Origin: Topomyia yanbarensis
Taxonomy: Eukaryota; Arthropoda; Insecta; Diptera; Culicidae
NCBI RefSeq assembly: GCF_030247195.1
Contig: NC_080671.1
Span: 430,652,539-430,716,538 of the forward strand
Length of the DNA: 64,000 nt
Reading direction: 5' to 3'
Shown piece by piece: positions 1 through 9,744 of this stretch. The notes under the pieces were generated by a model, which made no database searches, was not told the DNA's origin, and worked only from the letters and a program-made list of their open reading frames with translations. A program made the translations under genes and the position numbers. Each line of letters opens with the position of its first letter. Within the stretch, counting starts at the first letter, position 1.

Positions 1-1622
1 CCCTTTGATGCAGTAATCGGGCGATCTAACGAGAGAACTTCGCAACTAGAGTTGCTTTCCGAGTGAACGTTGATGTAGTTGTCGTCTTTCCTTCCACGTC
101 TCTCTGGTTTCGAGATGTTGAGGGTTGGCATCGTGACTATGCTCGCTGCTTCAACTAACTTCCCAAGCCAGTCTCCGAATTCCGAAAGAGTGACTCTGTT
201 CAGTCCCTGCCGATGGTACGCCCAGTTCAGTCTAATAGAAGGCGGCAATCTCTCCGTCAGTTCTTGGAGTAGCGCCACGTTGCACATATACTCGTCGAGA
301 CCTGAAGCTGTGATGGTCGCGCAGACGTTTTGAACTGCAACTCCGAAATCGATCAGCGTGCACAGTTTTTCAGCTTTCGGCGATGGCATTTCCCGGATCT
401 TATTCACCAGCGAATGGACGATGACTTCCGGTCTCCCAAACAGGGTTCTCAGCGTCGCTATAACCCCCGGTAAGTTGGCAGGATGCAACAGACGACAACG
501 TACCGTTTCCATTGCCTTTCCCTTGAGGCTTCGTTGAAGTCGAAGCATGTTTTCTTCGTCGCTATATCCGCAAATCCTGGTCGAGTTCTCGTAGCTTGCT
601 AGAAAAAGCGGCCATTCTTCTGGGTTGCCGGAAAATATGGGAAGCTCCTTGTTGATAGCTTGACGCGCTGAAATCTGACCTTGACTTAGCGAAGAAACAC
701 CGAAAAACCCGCTACCAATCGGTTGGAATGCTGTCGCCTGAGGATTCAGTCCGATTCCACCGGCTGCTCCTCCGCCGAACATCGCATGCCGTTGTAAAAG
801 GCGGCTTCGCTCCTCCATATGTTTCTTCTCTAATGCCTGCTGCTCCTCCAGCAACATCAACTCATGTGCTAGAGCCTCATTGCCCTGACTCACCTCTTGT
901 GCATTAATTTGTGGCAGTGGATTTTCCGTCGAACTTGCTGTCGGTCCGGTTCCCAACGTCCATGGCAACGGCTGACTTCCGATCGCACCTGTCGTTGATC
1001 CTCCTGCCACCTGCTGTGGATGATAACTCGTAGAACTCGCTGTTGATCTGCTACCTAACAATTTCGGGTTTTGATTACCAGTCGATCCACTGGACACCAT
1101 CTGTGCCGGTTGATTTACAGTTGAACTCGCCGTTAATCCACCCCCACTTGAGCTAATTAAGTTTTGCCTTTCCACACGCTCTAGCACACGTCGCTCCGTG
1201 TCTTTCAACACCTGTTCATATTTCTTCCGTTGATCTCTGAGCTCCTTCAGATGCCGATCATCTTTCGCCTTCAACAAGCGTTCAAAGCCCACCTGCATCA
1301 CCGCCAACTGTTTCTGCACGTACTCCTCCAGATTAGATTCTGTTAGCCTGGTTCCGGGTTTTGGTATTACTCCAGTGTCGGTATTAGGTGTAGATGCACC
1401 GGCTGGAAGTTGAATCACCGCCTCAAGGCATTTCTTGCAACTCCACTCCTCATCCTGAACATTTGAATCCACACTAACACACGCGAAATGAAACCACTGC
1501 CCACACGAATCACACGCTACCATCCGACTGTTATCCGGATTCTTACATATGTCGCAGCTCACTCCCGGCGGTAGAGCATCGTTTGCTGGGGAAGTTCCCT
1601 GACCGTCACCTTTCTTTGACAT
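1..1622 (-). CDS. BEL/Pao retrotransposon gag(-pol), N-terminal part, cut by window edge
   Basis: A reading frame on the minus strand opens at the ATG at 1622-1620 and stays open to base 1 (about 540 residues), so the C-terminal gag and all of pol lie outside. A PHD-type C4HC3 zinc finger sits at roughly residues 22-65 (CDICKNP, VACDSCGQWFHFAC, WSCKKC). A charged coiled region and low-complexity Ser/Thr/Gln/Gly repeats follow. From about residue 330 there is the gag domain typical of BEL/Pao (IFSGNPEEWPLFLASYENS, LRLQRSLKGKA, LRTLFGRPEV). The protein would assemble retrotransposon particles. The start is the first ATG after the leader, just inside the 5' LTR. No stop or frameshift is visible, so the copy looks young. 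The family assignment is firm; the element's activity is unknown. Confidence 0.9.
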   Translation of the reverse strand, partial: MSKKGDGQGTSPANDALPPGVSCDICKNPDNSRMVACDSCGQWFHFACVSVDSNVQDEEWSCKKCLEAVIQLPAGASTPNTDTGVIPKPGTRLTESNLEEYVQKQLAVMQVGFERLLKAKDDRHLKELRDQRKKYEQVLKDTERRVLERVERQNLISSSGGGLTASSTVNQPAQMVSSGSTGNQNPKLLGSRSTASSTSYHPQQVAGGSTTGAIGSQPLPWTLGTGPTASSTENPLPQINAQEVSQGNEALAHELMLLEEQQALEKKHMEERSRLLQRHAMFGGGAAGGIGLNPQATAFQPIGSGFFGVSSLSQGQISARQAINKELPIFSGNPEEWPLFLASYENSTRICGYSDEENMLRLQRSLKGKAMETVRCRLLHPANLPGVIATLRTLFGRPEVIVHSLVNKIREMPSPKAEKLCTLIDFGVAVQNVCATITASGLDEYMCNVALLQELTERLPPSIRLNWAYHRQGLNRVTLSEFGDWLGKLVEAASIVTMPTLNISKPERRGRKDDNYINVHSESNSSCEVLSLDRPITASK

Positions 1623-1662
1623 ACCGACTAGAGCCCCCGATTGATAAACGGATTTTATAAAA

Positions 1663-2303
1663 TGTTGCGCAAGTAAACGGACAATAAAGGAGATGATTTC
1701 CGGTTTTGTAACTCTCGTATATTTGTACCGAAACGTAGAGGGAGGTTATAAAATCCCTTTGGGAATAAAGGTATAAGTTCATTATAATTATTTACCTTCA
1801 TGGTTTCATGGGATTTGTGTGTATGACATAGGTGTGGTTTAACAAACAATGCTTATACTACTCACGTTTAGTTTCCTTGTGATACTTATTTGCCCGTACT
1901 AGACGCAACTATCCGTACTATTAACTGTAAATGCATGATTTAGGTTAGGTTTTATATGTAGATTTTTACAAGATTATTTTACCCTCTGTGTTCTTTGTTA
2001 AATAAATGTTTCGTGTGTAAGATATGTCAATCACTGCCCTAGGTATTTTACTCTAGATATAAGTAGAATAATCAATAATTCTGTAGGATAATAAATTAAT
2101 TCTTCCTGCACGCTACTTCAGCTATCACGTTAATTCAACTCTCTGACTTGCACTTTTTCTTACCTACGTGTCACTTCTCGGTCGGCGGATGTATGACAGC
2201 TAAGTAGTACAGGGTCGGAGCTGCGGTTGTTCGACCGGTCGATCAATGAGGTGTAGTAAGAGGTGCGTCACAATCCATAGTGATGTGACAACAGTAGTCA
2301 ACA
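1663..2303 (-). mobile_element. 5' LTR of the BEL/Pao element
   Basis: On the minus strand this block begins TGTTGAC (outer edge near 2303; an alternative start TGTTGTC lies at 2293) and ends GCGCAACA at 1663, giving TGTTG/CAACA termini as expected for an LTR. The 40 bases between it and the gag ATG contain GGGGGCTC, which resembles a tRNA-Pro-type primer site, but the match is weak. The second LTR lies outside the window, so the outer boundary and target duplication cannot be checked. Confidence 0.6.
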
Positions 2304-2954
2304 TATGATGGGCCTAGCTGCATCTAGGCCCACGTCGCCCGTGCAATAGCATTGGGTTGTTGTGATTTTAACAAAGGCAGATGTTGGCTAGGACAAAATG
2401 GCTGTCTAGCAGAGGGCTGGGCTAAACTGACTCTGTCTTGCTGGGTAGGGCTGGGTAAATAGGCGAGCTTGACAGTATACTTTTTAATAGGGCTCAGCAA
2501 ATGGGCGCATAGAAACCCAATGTAAATTAAAGGGCGCGTGCATGTTTTCTTCAAATTTCATGAAAATATCGAAATATTCGAATGTTTATGTGCAACAACT
2601 ATTGAGTAGACATGATCATAGTAGATATTGCTTATCATTGATATAATAGAACCGCCATTTAAAGAATAATTTTGTGAATAATAACCGTACGCCCGGTTCT
2701 GTCAAAAAATGTAAGTTTAGCCTTTATATTCCATATGAGAAGAAGGGCCTAAGTCGAAACCTCGAAGAAAATGAATGTTTCGCCGTTTTGTTTTCTTTAA
2801 TTATAAATCGATCTATAAACTATTTTAACTAATTTTCAACTCAATCTTGTAGTATTTTAGTCGCATAATGCCATAATAGGGAAAACGCAGTTTGTTTACA
2901 TTTGCGATTTAAGCCCTAATGAAAAATCTATGTCGAAATATTTTCTGGCAGGAG
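2304..2954. other. Non-coding spacer with an LTR-edge hairpin
   Basis: I see no convincing gene. Next to the LTR lies a perfect hairpin (TGGGCCTAG, six-base loop, CTAGGCCCA, about 2309-2332). The rest is AT-rich sequence with short chance reading frames. Confidence 0.5.
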
Positions 2955-4078
2955 CCCGGTCAGCGTGGCAAGCAGAAAGTTAGCAAAAGTTGAGCAAAGC
3001 GAAATTGATGCTGGCAGAGTTTCTGCGAGCATTTTGCGCGATTTGTGCGAGAATTCTGGCAACGAATTCGCTCTAATGCAACAACCGTTTCTGACAGAAG
3101 CGGTTAAACCAACCGGTGTTGCTCACTTTTATCCAAAATCTAACCAGAAATGTACGGCCAAGATCTCTGCACGCTTCCTGCCACATCTTTGTCAGATGTT
3201 TTGCTCGATTCGTGCTAAATTCTACCAGGTAGGAATTGCCTGGATCTTTGCACAGTTTATGTCCGAGTTATGCCAGGGTTTAGCTCGGTTCCAGTCAAAA
3301 TTTGCCAGAAAACGCGAGCGAAACCGAGTTTGCCCTAGCTCAACTAACCCGACAGGATACGCGCAGAAATCTGACAGGGCTGCCAAACCAAGACTGGCAG
3401 AAATCTAGCAGAGCGGTCTCTGCCAGAAAATTTGCTCACTGGGGTTTCGCTTGCGTTTTTGGCAAATTTTGTCAGGAACCGAGCAAAACCCTGGTATAAC
3501 TCGGACATAAAGTGGAAAGATCCAGGCTATTCGTACCTGGTAGAATTTAGCACGAATCGAGCAAAACATCTGACAAAGATGTGACAGGAAGCGTGCAGAG
3601 ATCATGGCCGTACTTTTCTGGCTGGATTCTGCATAAAAGTGAGCAGCATCGGTTGGTTTAACCGCTTCTGTCAGAAACGGTTGTTGCATTTGAGCGAATT
3701 CGTTGCCAGAATTCTCGCACAAATCGCGCAAAATGCTCGCAGCAGAGATGCCAGATTTGCAGACAAGTCTGCAAATTCGCAGACTTTTGATTTAAGCTGC
3801 AGATTTTTTCTATGACGCATATATTTGCAGATTTTTTAGTTTGGTTGAAGATATTTGCAGATTTTCTAGGTTGGTTGCAGATTTTTGAATATAAAGGCTT
3901 TTGGTTACACTAGCTTTCCTGACATTTTTTGTTCTTCCCTGTTCTTCCCAGACTTTTAAAATTATTATTGCAGACATTTGAAAAAAGTACCTGGCATCTC
4001 TGGCTCGCAGAAACTCTGCCAGCATCAATTTCGCTTTGCTCAACTTTTGCTAACTTTCTGCTTGCCACGCTGACCGGG
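2955..4078. mobile_element. Foldback-type element with about 370-bp terminal inverted repeats
   Basis: The left arm starts CCCGGTCAGCGTGGCAAGC at 2955 and runs to about 3328. The right arm, its reverse complement, runs from about 3438 to 4078 and ends GCCACGCTGACCGGG. A loop of about 110 bases separates them. The right arm is longer only because a 260-bp hAT MITE plus its duplicated 8 bases is inserted in it. The arms contain many degenerate short motifs (CTGCCAG, CTGACAG, GCGAG) and a 147-residue open frame (from 2965) that I regard as non-coding. No transposase is present, so the element is non-autonomous. A rearranged copy lies at 36684-37415. No clear target duplication is visible. Confidence 0.8.
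3743..4002. mobile_element. hAT MITE, 260 bp, nested in the foldback right arm
   Basis: Termini are perfect 12-bp inverted repeats CAGAGATGCCAG / CTGGCATCTCTG. The flanking octamers at 3735-3742 and 4003-4010 are both GCTCGCAG, an exact 8-bp target duplication as expected for hAT. Removing the element and one octamer restores the foldback arm. The interior repeats the motif TTGCAGATTTT several times. It is non-coding. Confidence 0.9.
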
Positions 4079-4252
4079 ATGAAGACAAATCTTCAAATCT
4101 GGCATCTCTGGTTGGGACTGCTTCTGAGCTGGATTTACTGGAGCGTCATTTCGGTTTTTTTTGCCGTTGTCCACAAGAAAAGATCGACGCTGATTATTTC
4201 GACGGTTGTTTCCACCTTATTTGAAGTGTTTCAATATCAAAGTAAATAACTG
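4079..4252 (+). promoter_or_regulatory. Probable promoter and 5' UTR exon of the RRM gene
   Basis: This stretch ends at a strong splice donor (GTAAGT at 4253), so the distal part is probably the untranslated first exon. The start of transcription is not visible. A lone hAT-like end (CTGGCATCTCTGG near 4099-4111) shows that the upstream part derives from a mobile element. Confidence 0.4.
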
Positions 4253-4366
4253 TAAGTAGCAGGAAGATTAACGGCCGCGAGCAAAAATCACCCGCGCATT
4301 TTTAAAACCAGATTTACCGCGTCTCTCATCCTAGATGTTTAGTTAGATTTGCTTTTCTCTTATGCA
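4253..4366 (+). other. 5' UTR intron of the RRM gene
   Basis: A consensus donor GTAAGTAG at 4253 and an acceptor with a pyrimidine tract (TTTTCTCTTATGCAG, ending at 4366) define a 114-bp intron. Splicing places the ATG at 4379 twelve bases into the second exon. An upstream in-frame start at 4349 lies inside the intron and was rejected as the translation start. Confidence 0.65.
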
Positions 4367-4378
4367 GATTTATTTCCA

Positions 4379-5551
4379 ATGTCGGAACCGGATTTTAGCA
4401 ACCCAACTTTGATGGACGACCTGAAGCAGGAATATGAGGATTCATTCGACAACGATGGACAACCAATCCAAGATTATTGCGACGATGGGGTTGAACAGGA
4501 GGATGATAACCAAGCTGGCAGTTCTTTTAATGATTCCACTGCCCTGGCTAGCACTTCGACAGAGTATCAAATGCAGCGAAAATATACATTGCAGGATTTG
4601 CATCCTACATTGAAGGATCCTCGCTGTGACCCGAACTGGCCGCTGGCGAATCTCTGGCCCGTGTTTGTGAGCAATTTTCGCTGTGCTGATGTCACGAAGC
4701 TAGATTTTTCACTTCGGAGATTCTTTGCCTCCAAAGGGCTGTTCGTACGCTGGTGGTTTCAACAAACGGATGACTATTATCGGGAGTTCCAGACACGTGC
4801 TGGATTGTATGACATGTTAGTGTATTTCGTTTCAGAAAAGGACGCCCAACTGGCTATTGAACGATGTAATCGGACCATATTCGAAGCCTACACGCTAAAT
4901 GTGTTGGACGGGCGTGAACCAGTCTACTTTCCAGCGGATCGTACCATTTACTTTAAAAATATGAAATCAGGTTTTGTGTTCAGCCAACAATTTTTCGAGA
5001 AGCACATGGCCCGCTACGGTCATGTTGTGTGCGCAGTAAAATATGACATTAAAACCGGAGCGGTAGAATACCGCGGTACGCAAGGTAAGCACAAGGCTCG
5101 AAATGCCCAGCGCTTATGGAATGCAGTTCCTGTGCCCAACGATTTAAAGAAACAGCGATATCTGGAAGATGATTTGCGACATAATATTCAACAGTGTCTT
5201 CAAAACTATCCCGATGTACTTAAAGTGAACGAGAATGATGCAGTAACACGCTGGGCACTAGGTGACCCCAATGAATCTTTGCTACTACAATCACACAACA
5301 CTGGTCGACAATACGTTGCTAAACCGCTACGAAGAGGACCAACAAAATCCCAAACCATAAAGATTCAGAGTAGAAATGATAAAAAAGCGCAACGTAGAAT
5401 CTATGAAGATTTACGCGCCGGTGTGCAGCCGAGATGTTACCAGAAAGCAAAGACCGCCAAAAAACGATTTCGCAAAATGCTTGAAGCGGCCAAGCAAGAA
5501 ATGGGAATGAATACTGGTTCTCCAACAGGACCTTATGAGTTCTGCCTATAA
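4379..5551 (+). CDS. Two-RRM RNA-binding protein, unknown function
   Basis: The 390-residue product has an acidic N-terminus rich in Asp, Glu, Asn and Ser (residues about 1-70) and a tandem pair of RRM-like folds. RRM1 covers about residues 90-175 (WPVFVSNF as RNP2-like strand, YDMLVYFVS as RNP1-like strand). RRM2 covers about residues 180-250 (DRTIYFKNM, then FEKHMARYGHVVCAVKYD). The aromatic residues of the RNP strands are only partly kept, so one domain may bind protein instead of RNA. A basic Lys/Arg-rich tail follows (residues about 300-380), suggesting nucleic-acid contact or nuclear location. The coding part is one uninterrupted exon with a 5' UTR intron. I chose the ATG at 4379 because the earlier in-frame start is intronic. 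I cannot name the gene. It is the only intact host-like coding exon between mobile elements here, so domestication or retroposition is possible but unproven. Confidence 0.8.
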   Translation: MSEPDFSNPTLMDDLKQEYEDSFDNDGQPIQDYCDDGVEQEDDNQAGSSFNDSTALASTSTEYQMQRKYTLQDLHPTLKDPRCDPNWPLANLWPVFVSNFRCADVTKLDFSLRRFFASKGLFVRWWFQQTDDYYREFQTRAGLYDMLVYFVSEKDAQLAIERCNRTIFEAYTLNVLDGREPVYFPADRTIYFKNMKSGFVFSQQFFEKHMARYGHVVCAVKYDIKTGAVEYRGTQGKHKARNAQRLWNAVPVPNDLKKQRYLEDDLRHNIQQCLQNYPDVLKVNENDAVTRWALGDPNESLLLQSHNTGRQYVAKPLRRGPTKSQTIKIQSRNDKKAQRRIYEDLRAGVQPRCYQKAKTAKKRFRKMLEAAKQEMGMNTGSPTGPYEFCL

Positions 5552-5801
5552 TTCAGTCAAGGATGTACATCACTAAATGGAAGAAACATCATATTTTGCA
5601 TATTATATATTGTTAAATGTCGGTTTGTTTAAATTTCTCAGAGAGGATCTATTGGAAAGTATCCTCGAGCCAATTTATGTATAAATTCATTATACATGGC
5701 GTTTTTTGAACAGCATAATTTAAAAAAAAACATGCTTCTATTTGAATTCAACAGAATTATATTCAAGCCGTTTTCATTCATCCACGATTTGTTTTGTTTA
5801 A

Positions 5802-5807
5802 AATAAA
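5802..5807 (+). terminator. AATAAA polyadenylation signal for the RRM gene
   Basis: A canonical AATAAA hexamer lies 250 bases after the stop codon of the RRM gene in AT-rich 3' UTR. The cleavage site would fall around 5820-5830. Confidence 0.55.
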
Positions 5808-5829
5808 TATAAAAATGTTTTGCACTACA

Positions 5830-6188
5830 CTATTTTTTCAATTCGTTTATTTTCGTTAGAACGAACTTGGATTGCTGTGGTCTACATTTTGTTTTCCAAT
5901 TTAAGCCACGGTTTTACACATAGAAGTATTTTTGCCTTACTGGGGAGAAATTGCTTCTCTAATCTTCTGGTCATCACATCACATGCTTTGGTATTGTTAG
6001 TATGTATAACAAACATGAAGATGTGACACAAGGCGCCAAGAGCGGACTAAAATCCTGTCAATCCTATTTTTCATTGGATTGTCTGTTCTAAATATATCAC
6101 CAGGGGACCATTCATAAACCATATCGGATATTTACAATAGGGGAAGAGCGTCACGCAGGGCCGGCGGAATGCGTGGGTAGTATGGGTA
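5830..6188. other. Spacer containing the end of a repeat family
   Basis: No gene recognised. Around 6099-6175 the motif GGGGACCATTCATAAACC, followed by GCGTCACGCAGGGCCGGCGG, matches in reverse the repeat near 14730-14838, so it is a mobile-element end. Confidence 0.4.
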
Positions 6189-6196
6189 GTAGTACC

Positions 6197-6390
6197 TAGA
6201 AAAACTCTAGTAAGAGAACTGCGGAGAGAAAAACAGCATTTTTGGCAACGTATGTCCCGGCATTGTATGGCAACACGTCCAATGTTATAAGGATAGGCAA
6301 TGTTCGATTGGATCCCTTTTTTGACAGCTAAACGCGAATCCAATCGAGTCAAAATGGAGTCTCCGCAGTTCTCTTTCTAGAGTTTTTCTA
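6197..6390. mobile_element. 194-bp MITE with hAT-like 8-bp target duplication
   Basis: The terminal inverted repeats are about 30 bp and begin TAGAAAAACTCTAG at the left; the right end reads CTAGAGTTTTTCTA, with GAGAACTGCGGAG inside each arm. The flanks at 6189-6196 and 6391-6398 are both GTAGTACC, an exact 8-bp duplication. It is non-coding, with an interior of about 130 bases. Confidence 0.85.
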
Positions 6391-6398
6391 GTAGTACC

Positions 6399-7384
6399 CA
6401 CTCGAAAATTACCGAGGGGGGAATTACCCACTCGAAAGTTTGGATCAAATCACAACCTGAGATTCACCACGTATGTGTTTTTTTCGCACAAAATTCTTGC
6501 GTTGGAAATCCTCGATGTAAAACAATTGCATATTATTATTTAGATATAAATTTCTTTACAATTTAAATTTCTTGAGAATGGTTAGGATTTATTTGAAATT
6601 ATTTATTATATTTATACTCATGGAAATACATTTTGACACATCTACATCTTAAGTTAGAAATATTTTTAAGGACAATATAAACAATTTGTAATTTTTTAAC
6701 ATGAATAATCATTTGATTAAAAATTGAAGCAAGGAAAAACAATCACTAGACAATTAGTAGACTTTGTATAAGGAAGGCAAAAGATTGTTGATCCCAACAT
6801 CAGTAGCAGAGACCGTATCAGAGAACAATCGGAGAAAAATGACAAGGAAAAAAAGAAACTAAACTTGTTGCTTTGTGGCAAACGGATGATCACTATCAGA
6901 ACATCATGAACCGGATCGACAACTGGCCTCCTTGGATCCGCTTGGAACTCTTGGGAACACATTTGCAGGTACCTGTCAGTAAGTCAACCAAAAGAGTAGA
7001 TATAAATAAATTTGGAGGATAGCCAGCATATCTCGGACTAGAACCAGGCCGAAGGGATTCGTTTAACGCAGATCTGGCACTACACAGCTAGAAAAAATCG
7101 TGTAAATTTAGGTCTCTTGACCATGACTATACGAGCATCAGAAATGATATCGTTTTACATTTGATTTTAATTTAACATGTCGTTGAATTTTGCGAGTCAC
7201 GTAATTTTACTCCACATATGGCGTTTATTTAAAATGTGTAATTTTTTGGCACTACGCTTGAAAAGTACATCTTTCATGTAAAATTAAACAGCACACGGTT
7301 ATATTTCGTCATTTCGTCAATTACGGTTTGTTAGATTGTGGTAAGTTTTGAAATACATCAACGGTAAAATTTAGTTTTTTTTTG
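6399..7384. other. AT-rich non-coding spacer, probably LINE 3' UTR at its right end
   Basis: No gene recognised. The T-run at about 7374-7383 next to the LINE RNase H relic could be a decayed poly(A) tail of that minus-strand LINE. The rest shows only short chance frames. Confidence 0.35.
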
Positions 7385-7467
7385 GTGTGTAGAACACTAG
7401 GTGCACGACCAGACAACATGTTTAATGTCGCGATAGCCGTCACCGCAAGCACAGAGAACGCTCTTTA
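7385..7467 (-). pseudogene. LINE RNase H-region tail, distal piece (CCHC motif)
   Basis: The minus-strand translation gives CACGDGYRDIKHVVWSC, the C-x-C...H...C tail found after the RNase H domain of LOA/I-like LINEs. The copy at 51774-52319 has the equivalent CACGEGYEDIEHIVWSC. A stop follows two residues later. The piece is separated from its N-terminal half (11838-12165) by the Transib-like element. Confidence 0.75.
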
Positions 7468-7472
7468 CGACC
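7468..7472. repeat. Left 5-bp target-site duplication CGACC
   Basis: CGACC here and at 11838-11842 flank the Transib-like element. One copy is needed to restore the LINE frame across the insertion. Confidence 0.8.
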
Positions 7473-8012
7473 CACAGTGGAGCAGAATGCTACTTTCGAC
7501 GCTCAAAACCACTAGCGCCCTGGGTATGTATCCTGGAGAATTAGTGTCTTCAGAAAAGTATCTTCGATAGAAATGAGCATTATTTTGACAACTTTCGTTT
7601 TGATCTAGATAAGTAGAAACTGATCTAGATCAGTTCTATCTTTTGACAGACGCGTTCTATCAAAAAACTTTCTTCTGCAAACTTGTTTGTTTTAATATGT
7701 TTAGTATATATACAAGACACTTATGCTCTATAACCTATGTAGATGGCGCTATGTGGCATTTAAAAAAAAGTGCTCAAGAAAATGAATTTTTACATTTTTT
7801 TATCAAAAAATCATTGGATTAAAATGTTTTATTCCAAAATCTTCGAAAATATACAATAATAAAACAAGTTTCAAGGAGTGATAAATGTTATTATGACATT
7901 TAAAGGGTGTTTTCATCATTAATATTACAAAAATATGTTTTACAAAATTTGTAATAACCCACGAAGCGGCAGATGGCGGCAGCTGGAATTTCGTTTGTGA
8001 CTAGTAGAGAAC
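7473..8012 (+). repeat. Left terminal inverted repeat of the Transib-like element
   Basis: The 540-bp arm is roughly 90 percent identical by eye to the reverse complement of 11286-11837, with small indels, mainly around the A-runs near 7780-7815. It includes the RSS-like end, a GATCTAGATAAGTA palindromic zone near 7612-7640 and a shared inner edge ACTAGTAGAGA. Confidence 0.85.
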
Positions 8013-8690
8013 TTTATCTTTATCTTTATTTTTTATCTACAGACCTTGAGGTTAGGTGAAAAAGATGTATTTCTACGATAAATAGCCAGTTTTCGAATTC
8101 CGCAATCATTACTCAATGGGCATCTGCAGCTGAAATTTTGTCGCAACTCTAATCTTGGTAGGCGTTAAGAGCTAGTTTAAGCCCATGCAAAATACATAAA
8201 GTATAAGACAAATAACAATAATAAGAACAAGTTCATATACTCTAAAACGAGTTGCTGATTTATTAGCAGTAGTTTCTTCTGTGAATTTGCGTAAGTAAAA
8301 CTCATTTTATAAAACTTTCTAACGAGCATGTAAGGTGCTAATTCTGTCAGTTTGTCATGATTTGTCCGTTGCACCACTGAGAACTGACATACAAGTACAG
8401 TTTTCAACTTGTGTAAGAAATAAAACTGTCGCTTTGAAATGACAACAGCAAGTAGCAACTTGCCACTGACCGGCGCTGCGATCGGCCAGCAATCGCTATA
8501 CGGCACTTGTTTGCAAACTTGGATACAATGGTGACTCACGCATGCAAACCTAGGATAGGATCCGCCAGCTCTGTCCCCTGTTTTTGAACCAATTCTGAAC
8601 CAGCTCGTGATTGGACGAAAGTGACATTGGCAAACGTTCGGCTTGGAAACTAAAAGTACTAAAGGGCTGCTTGGAGGTGTTGTCGTATTA

Positions 8691-9192
8691 GGCAATCCAT
8701 GAGACGTTTCTGATCAGCTGATTATTTCTTGTTTACTTATTCTGACGTTACTCCGAGGGGTGTGACGTCCGACAATATCGTTGGTTTGACCACAGATAAC
8801 AGACGTTTAGGCTAGAACAAAATTTCTTCAAAAACCTGTGTAAACTTTCAAATTGATATACGTTGAAAATCCGTGTTTCACTATTGCCATCTGCGCAACT
8901 GTTTGCTACACGTGTTTGACAGCTGCACTCTAACTGCATTGTAGTGATCACTGCGCCATCTGCAAACGTTTGCCAAACATGTTTCAGACATCTGATTTAT
9001 TCGGAATTTCAGTAGCGGGTATTTACACACGATTCAAATCGAGCCTAAACGTCTGTTATCTGTGGTTTGACCCAACATCATACGAATCGGACTAACGAAA
9101 GTTGTTTGTCGGACGAGTTTTTCTGTTCGCAGGAGTAGACTTGTTGACAGAACCCACCGCTGAATTGTCAAACAAACGTCTAATGGATTGCC
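8691..9192. mobile_element. MITE family Y, copy 1 (TA-flanked), hosting another MITE
   Basis: Ends are GGCAATCCATGAGACGTTT on the left and the reverse of GGCAATCCATTAGACGTTT on the right, each flanked by TA. A second, inverted copy at 18967-19180 lacks the 272-bp insert found here, which confirms nesting. It is non-coding. Confidence 0.7.
8792..9063. mobile_element. Mutator-like MITE (family alpha, subtype) with 9-bp target duplication
   Basis: The inverted termini are ACAGATAACAGACGTTTAGG and its reverse. GGTTTGACC occurs exactly at 8783-8791 and 9064-9072, a perfect 9-bp duplication as in Mutator-like elements. The interior (CCTGTGTAAACTTTCAAATTG and neighbours) is homologous to the interior of the ACAGAGAACAGAC copies elsewhere in the window, so this is a subfamily of the same MITE. 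Confidence 0.85.
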
Positions 9193-9290
9193 TAATTGTG
9201 ATATAAAACGTAAAACGACGTTTGTTTACCGTTTTGTTTTTTTTTTGTTTTCTTAAGATTCCGCTTTCTTTCCATAACGTCCGTCTGTAA

Positions 9291-9392
9291 TTATGAAGTG
9301 CAAGGCATTTTCTGGCAGACGAATTCAAACATATTATCCAGAACTGAAGTTCTACAGGTTTCCGAGAGATCCGGTAGCGCGGTGTGCGGATT
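9291..9392 (+). pseudogene. THAP-domain N-terminal relic
   Basis: From the ATG at 9291 the frame reads MKCKAFSGRRIQ, then PELKFYRFPRDPVARCAD, before a stop at the expected Trp position of a THAP zinc finger. The Cys-start and FYRFPRDP box resemble THAP domains of P-element or Kolobok transposases and related insect proteins. The second zinc Cys is mutated and the downstream C-x2-H half is not seen. It is a decayed fragment; which transposon or gene it came from is unclear. Confidence 0.45.
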
Positions 9393-9434
9393 AATGCGGA
9401 AATGTCTCTTTTCGAAGTCTAACCGAGTAACTGC

Positions 9435-9744
9435 CCAGGTAACCAACAAGCATTAGTGTATGCAGTAAAGTAGCGTAAAATTTGCATTCCGGATGCTTCT
9501 TGCAGTATGCTGGCATTCGTTATGCATAACTGTTGTTAATCAGCATTTGAAAAACTTTTTGAAAACTTCTTGTCAGGAAGCAGCATTCTGAATGCACAAC
9601 AGTAGTAAAAAAGCATTTTCATAGCACAGCAGTAATGTAGCCGTATATTTTGCCAAAAGCGACTTTTAAATAGCATTTAAAACGACTTAAGTGCTTATCA
9701 AGTAGCCGTTAAGACGCATTCAGCATGCTTATTGGTTACCTGGG
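9435..9744. mobile_element. 310-bp MITE with CCCAGGTAACCAA termini
   Basis: The left end CCCAGGTAACCAACAAGCAT and the right end, reverse complement of CCCAGGTAACCAATAAGCAT, form clear inverted repeats. The interior is rich in GCAT-type motifs (GCATTCTGAATGC). No certain target duplication was found. It sits just downstream of the THAP relic inside the Transib-like element. Confidence 0.75.

Noticed and set aside
2965..3408. 147-codon ORF in the foldback arm as a protein gene
   Set aside because: It is made of the arm's repeat motifs and is mirrored on the other strand by the inverted arm; no domain.
8177..8695. 172-codon minus-strand ORF
   Set aside because: No domain, odd composition (Phe/Leu-rich end), lies in repeat-derived sequence inside the Transib-like element.
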